DNA of 64,000 nt from NCBI GenBank assembly GCA_001972305.1, contig BDDD01001767.1, positions 394,292 through 458,291 on the forward strand, written 5' to 3'. Shown here in pieces: positions 57,811 to 64,000 of the stretch. Position numbers and translations under genes: made by a program. The stretch's first letter is position 1. Each line of letters opens with the position of its first letter. Source of the stretch: Cephalotus follicularis. Its lineage: Eukaryota; Streptophyta; Magnoliopsida; Oxalidales; Cephalotaceae. The notes below the pieces were generated by a model that worked only from the letters and a program-made list of their open reading frames with translations, was not told the origin of the DNA and did not search any database.

Positions 57811-60472
57811 TATGACGACCCGTCCCTCAAGATAGACACCACGGACGAATCGCCTGGAAGGAAGGAGGGATTTCCCATCTCCTTTAAGCCAAATATGCCA
57901 TGCATGCCAGAAGAAAAACACGGCAGAGAAGGGACAAAGAAGGAATGGAAAAACTATATATAACCCTTACATAAAACCATTTCCCAAAACTCACCGTTTA
58001 ACTAAAGGAAACACGCACCACAACCACTGCCTAAACGCACCGTTCCATTAAAGGAACATGCCAGGGGAGGGAGCCAGGGCAGAGAACGTAACACTACGTC
58101 TTGCCAGGGGTCCCAGGCAGGGGATGCCAACAACACATAACACGACATAACACAAGCCAGGCCTGCACCTCCACCCTAAGACATGCCTTCCCCGGACGAG
58201 CCATCCTCGGGCATGTCCTCATTGGACGACTAACCTCGGACATGTCCTCCCCGGGCACGACCTCCCCGGGTATGTCCTCCCCCGGCATGACCTCCCCGGG
58301 CATGACCTCCCCGGGCATGGCCACCCCGGGCATGTCATCCCCGGGCATGTCCTCCTCGAGCATGTCCTCCCTGGACAACACGTTCTCCTCGGGCGTCTCC
58401 TCAGACAACATGTTCTCCTCGGACAGAGCACGACGACAAGTGCCATACCACACATAAACCAACCCAACCTTAACAACAATGAGGTCAGGACACGAGTCCC
58501 ACAGGCTAACCCCCGCCCCGGGGAGATCCCCCGACCTCGGGTAACCTTCGCAATAAACAAGCAGAAGATCGTAACACAGCATTTCAAGTAAAAACACGAA
58601 ATCTCATCATTAAACATAACAAATCATCTCAAGAATACATCATATTATCATTTCAAAATAATATATATCATGTTCACAAAATGTCGTCCTCTGCTCAAAA
58701 GCCGAGGAACCATACAAAAGAATATCATTTCCTCCTCAGGCCGAGGACCATACAACAAAAGAATAAAACCCATATGCCCCCATGAATGCATACAAGGACG
58801 AGCCCGAGAAGACGGCAGCTCTGCTCATCCCCCGCAGACTACCTTATCAACCCAAAAGACTGCCTTGGCAACCACAGCAGCTTCCTCTGTAAAACAACTG
58901 GGAGGGGATTAGTCCAAATGACTAGTGAGCATGAACAAGCATTCTCTAGAGCATCCACAACCACTGGACGCACAGGGAAAAATATATATAATCAAGCCCC
59001 ACTGGGCAAAACAGAACAAGTAAGAGGAAAACAAAAGGAATACAAACTCAACAATATCACAAGGTTCCACTCCTCAGAGACTGCCAAAGGAAAAGAGAGT
59101 CAAACATCAATAAGTAGAGGATTCCAACAAAGGTAACATCACAAGTAAAACAATTGTGCCCAAGATAAATACGAGAAGAGGAACAACACCACAATATCCC
59201 GTGGTCAGCCGCCATACCAAGCAAAACACACACATCTATCTAGGCCACAGCCTGCTAACATCTATCCAGACATCGTCCGCTAGTATCTATCCGAGCCACA
59301 GCTCGCTAGAACATCACATATCCACCACATATCCGTGGTCTGCCACCATACCAGGCAAAACACACACACCACCTATCCAGGCCTTGCCCGCTAGAATCTA
59401 TTCGGACCTCGTCCGCTAGTATCTATCCGAGCCACAGCTCGCTAGTATCTATCCGAGCCAGAGATCACTAACCCCGGCCAAATGGGAAGGAACGGAGGAC
59501 CTGCTACACTCACAATCAGCATACCATCATAGACAATAGTACACCGTAGATCTAGGTCTGGAACCCAGGGGTAGTTCCCACATAGCCTCCCATCATAAAC
59601 AATGAGAATACTAAGGAGAGTTGATCCTCGGACGTACCCTTTACCACCGACCGTAACCCATGGACCACGTCCGCACATCCCAATGCATCCCACATATCAG
59701 AGGAACCAAGAATAGAAAGAAGAGATCGTCTGACGCAAACAACAACTGTCAGAGGAACAACATACATTCAACCCAAGAACCATCCGAGCTCTCAAGCTCT
59801 GCCAAGAACAGGATAACAACATAAACAAGGGTAACAGGGATCCAAATCCCACAGAAAACGTTCAACCAGAGGATAACAACAGGCACACGAAATATCAAGT
59901 AAAGGAAAGAGGAGAATGTCCCACTCACAAATCGTCTCAAGCTACCGTCGACCAACCCCAAGATGCTCTGTAACATTCCTCGTCTGCAAGCTAACACATA
60001 TTAGATCAAGAAGAAGACATAACACATGCATAAACAGAAAACACAACCAGCCAAACCAAGCTATCATCCTTCTCCTCGGCTCCAGCGCAACGTGCCACCA
60101 CACAACACAAACTAGAGAAGAGGAGAGCTCACATTCACAGCTCAAAAGCAAAAGAGGGCAACCAAAATGCTCACAGAAGAAGGGGAAAAAAGAAGAAGAA
60201 GAAACCAGCTCTCTCTCACTTCTCTCTCTCAAAGCCGAACTCCACTAACCAAGAAGGCACTGCCAGCCCACTTACCAACTCCCATCTTATCATCATCACC
60301 TTGGGAAAAACACAAAGCTTCTCAAAGAAGCTAATCCATATATCATATCATAATCCAAACTAATCATGTCCACATGTTTAAATAACTTACCACAATTCCC
60401 ACTTAAGTCCTTTCCATGTGCCAAACAAGGCCTTAATTTATAATCCTCTAAAAACAGGTACGGGGTATTACA
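57811..60472 (-). mobile_element. 5' LTR of the gag-only element (2.66 kb)
   Basis: Colinear with 53603-56204. Longer by 60 bp net, mostly from three extra 15-bp minisatellite units (58243-58377) and an extra ctatccgagcca unit near 59440. Confidence 0.88.
58243..58377. repeat. 15-bp minisatellite, about 9 units
   Basis: Same unit as at 54033, with three more copies; several units are perfect gacctccccgggcat. Confidence 0.9.
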
Positions 60473-60477
60473 AAAAG

Positions 60478-62130
60478 TCTGTCTTGCATAGGTCTTTCTG
60501 GCCCTACTCTGATCACCTCCAGACGCGATTCCTCAAGTAATGGTGTGTATCACACCTCTAGGTTATTGCTCTGCCCCCTGCTGTGAAGCCTCTTCTCTGC
60601 GCTCCTTTCTTTCTAGAGGAGCATCCCTATCCACATACTTTCTCAAATGATCCTTGTGGATCAGGTCCTCTATCTGATTTTTCAAATGCTTACACTCTTC
60701 CGTATCATGCCCATGATCACGGTGGTATCGACAATACTTGATCGAGTCCCTCTTGTTTGTTGGGGCTCTCAGCGGAGATGGCCACTAAATTAGGACTTTT
60801 TTCCTTTTCCACTACAAGGATTCTGGTTCGCGTCTCCAGGAAAGTGGTGAAGGTGTTATATTTGGGAATCGGTGATCTCCTTTTCGGTGAGTCATCCCTC
60901 TTGGTGAGTTTGTGCCTCATGTCATCTTTTGTTAGCTCCGGTCCCCCTTTCCTCTTCTGCTCCTTTCCTTGACCACTTCTTACTTGCTCTTCTTTCTCCT
61001 AATGATCTGACCAAGAGCTCTTCTGTATTCTAGCCGCCAGACCCTCCTCTGCGTTTACATAATTTTCAGCTCTTCTAAGGAGGTCTGTCATATCTTGGGC
61101 TGGCTTCTTCATCAAGGAGAAAGTGAAAGTCGAGTTGTCTCTTAACCCACTATTTAGGGCAGCCATAGCAAAAGAAGGTTCCAGGTCCTTCATGTTAAAG
61201 ACTCTTTGTTGAATCGAGTCAAGTAGACTCTAAGGGATTCATTTTTTCCTTGCACCACATTGATTAGATGATCACAGTTCTTTCTCTGTGTGGTGTTGTT
61301 CAGGAATTTTGTGACGAACATCTCACTGAATTGTTCGAAGTTTGCTACTAACTTTGGAGGCAACGTGGAGTACCATTCCTGAGTTGCACTCGTCAGAGTT
61401 GCTGGAAGTCCTCAGCAAAGTACCAGCATGATCTGGGTGTAATATCTCAAGTGCTGGGTCAAATGACCCGTCATATTCTCTGAACGTAGGAAACCTAAAC
61501 CCTCTTGGCATAGGATCCCTTAATATCTCAGATGCGAAGGGGGTGCAGTTTAGGTTTCGACCTCTGACAAGTATCCCTTCGTCTGCTCAGCTCCTCTGAG
61601 CCTTTTCTCCATCTCTGCAAACCTCCTATTCATGGTCTACTCGATATCTTCTTGGTCCCTATACTTTCTAGAGACTTGCAATGGCCGTCCAGTTGGTCTG
61701 ACTGAGTAGCCTGACCTACTCCTCGGCAGCGATACAGTCCTATGAGTCAAGTAGGAATGTACACGGAGCTTCTCTTCGTATGCGGAATAGTCTGAATAAG
61801 TTTCCTCCATTGAATCTTGCTCTGATAAGTCCTGCTAGGGATCATATTTATAATCGCTGACACTGGAGGACTATGTTCTCAGAGATGTATCAATCTCTAA
61901 TCGCCTTGGAGGGCACCTGGTCCCCCTTGGCAGGTTTTGCCCGGCCTCATGAGGCTGTGATTGTTTTGGGGCTGGATGGCTTGGTCCAGCCTGATTTTGG
62001 CTGGCCAAGTTTTTTGCTAGCAATGTAGTGAGCCTCCCCATCTCTTGGAGAAGCTGATTACGTTGCTCACTGGTGGGAGGAGCTTGACCCAGAGCGACCG
62101 ATGGGTTAGTTCTCATCGGAGGCATTATTG
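60478..62130 (-). pseudogene. Tat-like gag (fossil)
   Basis: From the right: MPPMRTNPSVALGQAPPTSEQ start region, a Gln/Pro-rich linker, GFRFPTFREYDGSFDP (compare KMPxxDPYDGTxDP of Tat gag), FSLMKKPAQDMTDLLRRAENYVNAEEG, and a CRYHRDHGHDTEEC zinc-finger segment (60692-60735) followed by KHLKNQIEDLI, the standard Tat gag ending. Broken, with several breaks. Confidence 0.85.
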
Positions 62131-62147
62131 AAGCAAATCACGTCGCG

Positions 62148-62168
62148 TTTCTCACAGACAGTGCCAAC
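62148..62168 (-). other. Primer binding site region of the Tat-like element
   Basis: Minus strand GTTGGCACTGTCTGTGAGAA resembles the GTTTGGCGCCGTCTGTGGGAA region found after Tat LTRs, with substitutions. Confidence 0.7.
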
Positions 62169-62640
62169 TATTGATGTAGAAATCAATTTCACAACAGTCC
62201 TCCACATGCGTAGGTTTGAATTGTTGGGGAAAGCGTAGGATGCTCCGAAGATGGTACCGGATCTTGGTTCTCCGATCTTCCCTGCACACAAGAAGAAGAA
62301 ACTATCAAAAGTCCAGGAGTTTTCACTATCGGGAACCCTCCGATGCTTAAGTCAGTTGATAGAAAAAAAGACAATAGATGTATAATAAATTGCTCGACTC
62401 CCTTACTGTTTTTTTTTTGGTATGTATAGTCTTACCTGTCCGTAAGTTTTCCTGAACCGTTTACGTCCCGAAATAGAAAATTATGAGTGCCTCTTAAAGG
62501 AAAGATTGTCTTCCCTTTTAATGTAAGGAATATCTCTCCCTTTATGACTACAATCTTCGGTGTTTTACCCGTGTGATTTATTGTCCCAGGTGACACATGT
62601 CAGTGCCTTATTTAATATAAAAAACTTTCCATATCACTTG
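62169..62640 (-). mobile_element. 5' LTR of the Tat-like element (right end uncertain)
   Basis: The LTR end reads ...TTTCTACATCAATA before the primer site, as in Tat elements. The minus strand near 62290 (tgtgtgcagggaag) and 62230 (tacgctttccccaaca) is LTR-like. The outer end is not resolved; tgacaca near 62595 and ttttaca near 62648 are candidates. Confidence 0.55.
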
Positions 62641-64000
62641 AGTTTTACATATATTTTTTAAAGCTTATAAATTTGATTAGGTTCCACTTGAAGGGATATG
62701 TAAAACGTGAAGAAAATAAGTAAAATTACAAATTTTTTTTTGTGAAAAATGACATATTTTTCTTATAATTACATATTTTCGTAAGTTTACATATTTCCTT
62801 GGGCTTCTCATATTTTCTTAAAGTTTATATATTTTGTTAGATTCTAACTAAAAAAAATTGTGTAAAGCTTCAAGAAAATGAGTATATTATAAATTTTTAT
62901 GCAAATTTTAATCCTTTTTTTTCAAGGTTTCATATTTTTAAATTTACATATTTACTTTATTTACATATTTCTTTAAAAAATCCTCTCAATCTTATCTCTA
63001 AAAAACTCTTCCAACCTTCTCTCTAAACAACTTTCTTCTCTTGCTTTTTACCCGCGTCAGACACAGGCGTCAGTCTTACGTCTGGCGTGGAGCTCCTGTG
63101 TATTTTTATTTGTTGTTTTTTGTTGTGCTTATTTGTTAGTTTGGTTTTTTATATTAGTTATTTATGTGGCTGAATAATCCAGATCTGGTATTCTAGAGAC
63201 CAGATTTGCACGTTATTGTCTCATATTTGTCCTTGTTAAGACTTGATTTAAAGTTTTGTAACAGTTTGGAGGAAATGATTTAGGCTTATACAAGTATTTA
63301 TTGCTTTCCTTATGTTAATCTTTCCTTAATTTAGATGCGAGCGACAGCGGAATGCACAATAGTTATTGAGGCAACAACTACTAAAGAGCATCATTTTATA
63401 ACCGTTAATGACGGTCATCATGTGGTTTCGTTTTTGACAGATGGATCTTCTGACATCAGTGTTTATTGTCAAAGCTCATATTTCAAATTTAAATTGTTTC
63501 TTATGTGATCGATTTATCCAGTTTTTTATGTTATTGTTTATGATCGTTAAGTAGTTATTATTGTTAACCGTTATGGAGTTATTATTGTTGACCTTTATAG
63601 AATTTTTATTAATGACTGTTATAGCCTTATTTAATTAACTTGTTCGATCATTGTATTACCAGTTTATTTAACCTTTATTTTAATAATAATTATCTTTTTA
63701 TCAAAAAATAAATTTTTACATATTTCTTTTTAGTTTTTATAACTGGTTAAATTTTGCACAAAGAAACATGTAAAAAGTTAGAAATATATAAATTACATTT
63801 TTTTTTTTGTAGAAAATTACACATTTCTTTAAGCTTTAAAACCATATATTCTTATGTTAGAAAAAATATGTAAAATAACCAAGTTCAGAAGTGATAACCG
63901 GTTATGTAGAACAATATAATCGGATTGGATAGTCAACCGTTTCATAGAAAATACTATCCATCTCAAATACACTTGATCAAATATTTTATATGATGTGTTA
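62641..64000. other. AT-rich sequence, no gene seen
   Basis: Rich in ttacatattt words at 62645-62970 and again at 63710-63870, with runs of T. A short GC-rich imperfect palindrome lies at 63055-63110 (cacagg...cctgtg). Between 63330 and 63660 are repeated ccgttatng/gttattattg words. No reading frame of interest, so possibly the end of another non-coding repeat. Confidence 0.5.

Larger units (their letters stand above)
53603..60472 (-). mobile_element. Gag-only Gypsy element with both LTRs (6.9 kb)
   Basis: Flanked by perfect 5-bp duplications aaaag (53598-53602 and 60473-60477). LTRs are 53603-56204 and 57811-60472, interior only 1606 bp with gag, iMet primer site and polypurine tract, no protease, RT or integrase. 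It looks structurally whole as a non-autonomous element; gag has about two breaks. The LTRs differ by roughly 5% by eye (more at the left end), suggesting a few million years. Insertion postdates the Tat-like host element. Confidence 0.9.
52333..62640 (-). mobile_element. Gypsy/Tat-like element, split by a nested element
   Basis: Minus-strand order from the right: LTR (from 62169 rightward), primer site, gag (60480-62130), then after the nested element protease (53100-53600) and RT (52333-52980). RNase H, integrase and the 3' LTR are not in the window; the sequence stops at the Athila LTR. Broken, with several breaks. Confidence 0.82.

Noticed and set aside
63055-63110. Rho-independent terminator or functional hairpin
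   Set aside because: The palindrome is imperfect, there is no adjacent gene and prokaryotic terminators do not apply here.

Overview
The window looks like repeat-dense heterochromatin from a flowering plant, most likely a eudicot with a large genome. Almost every base I can assign belongs to LTR retrotransposons of lineages known only from plants: Copia/SIRE(Maximus)-like, and Gypsy/Tekay-like chromovirus, Gypsy/Athila-like and Gypsy/Tat-like. Primer sites match plant tRNA 3' ends (iMet, Asp). I found no convincing host gene, tRNA, rRNA or prokaryotic feature. All elements are treated as fossils.

Layout. 1-3749: minus-strand Tekay-like remnant (gag piece, iMet primer site, 1.7-kb LTR) set in a second LTR fragment. 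3750-5071 and 8013-9540: low-copy-looking sequence with no recognisable gene, split by a clean 2.9-kb solo LTR with a 5-bp target duplication (gaaat). 9541-11580: Copia-like LTR with an iMet primer site and no coding interior. 12.26-17.98 kb: minus-strand SIRE-like element A (3' LTR, extra ORF, RNase H, RT, integrase). 17.98-28.80 kb: an LTR scrap, a (CA)n tract, then a chimeric Tekay-like element with two different LTRs and two different integrases. 28.80-52.33 kb: an Athila-like tandem (internal - LTR - internal - LTR) broken up by a small LTR-like insert, a solo LTR that itself holds another LTR and a 198-bp-arm inverted repeat, and a 4.3-kb solo LTR that holds SIRE-like element B. 52.33-62.6 kb: minus-strand Tat-like element split by a complete-looking gag-only Gypsy element (53603-60472, target duplication aaaag). 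62.6-64.0 kb: AT-rich sequence with no gene seen.

Most interesting signal. Many of these LTRs, from unrelated lineages, carry clusters of a 10-bp palindrome with a GTCGAC core. There are two flavours: CAGTCGACTG (class 1) and GCGTCGACGC or its relatives GACATCGACGCC/GACGTCGACGCC (class 2). The core is kept while the spacers differ. One element uses one flavour throughout, and related LTRs carry the other flavour at the same relative place. In both SIRE-like elements a further cluster of the element's own flavour lies just upstream of the extra ORF. This looks like a positionally conserved set of cis sites with switching specificity. I do not know a published description of it.
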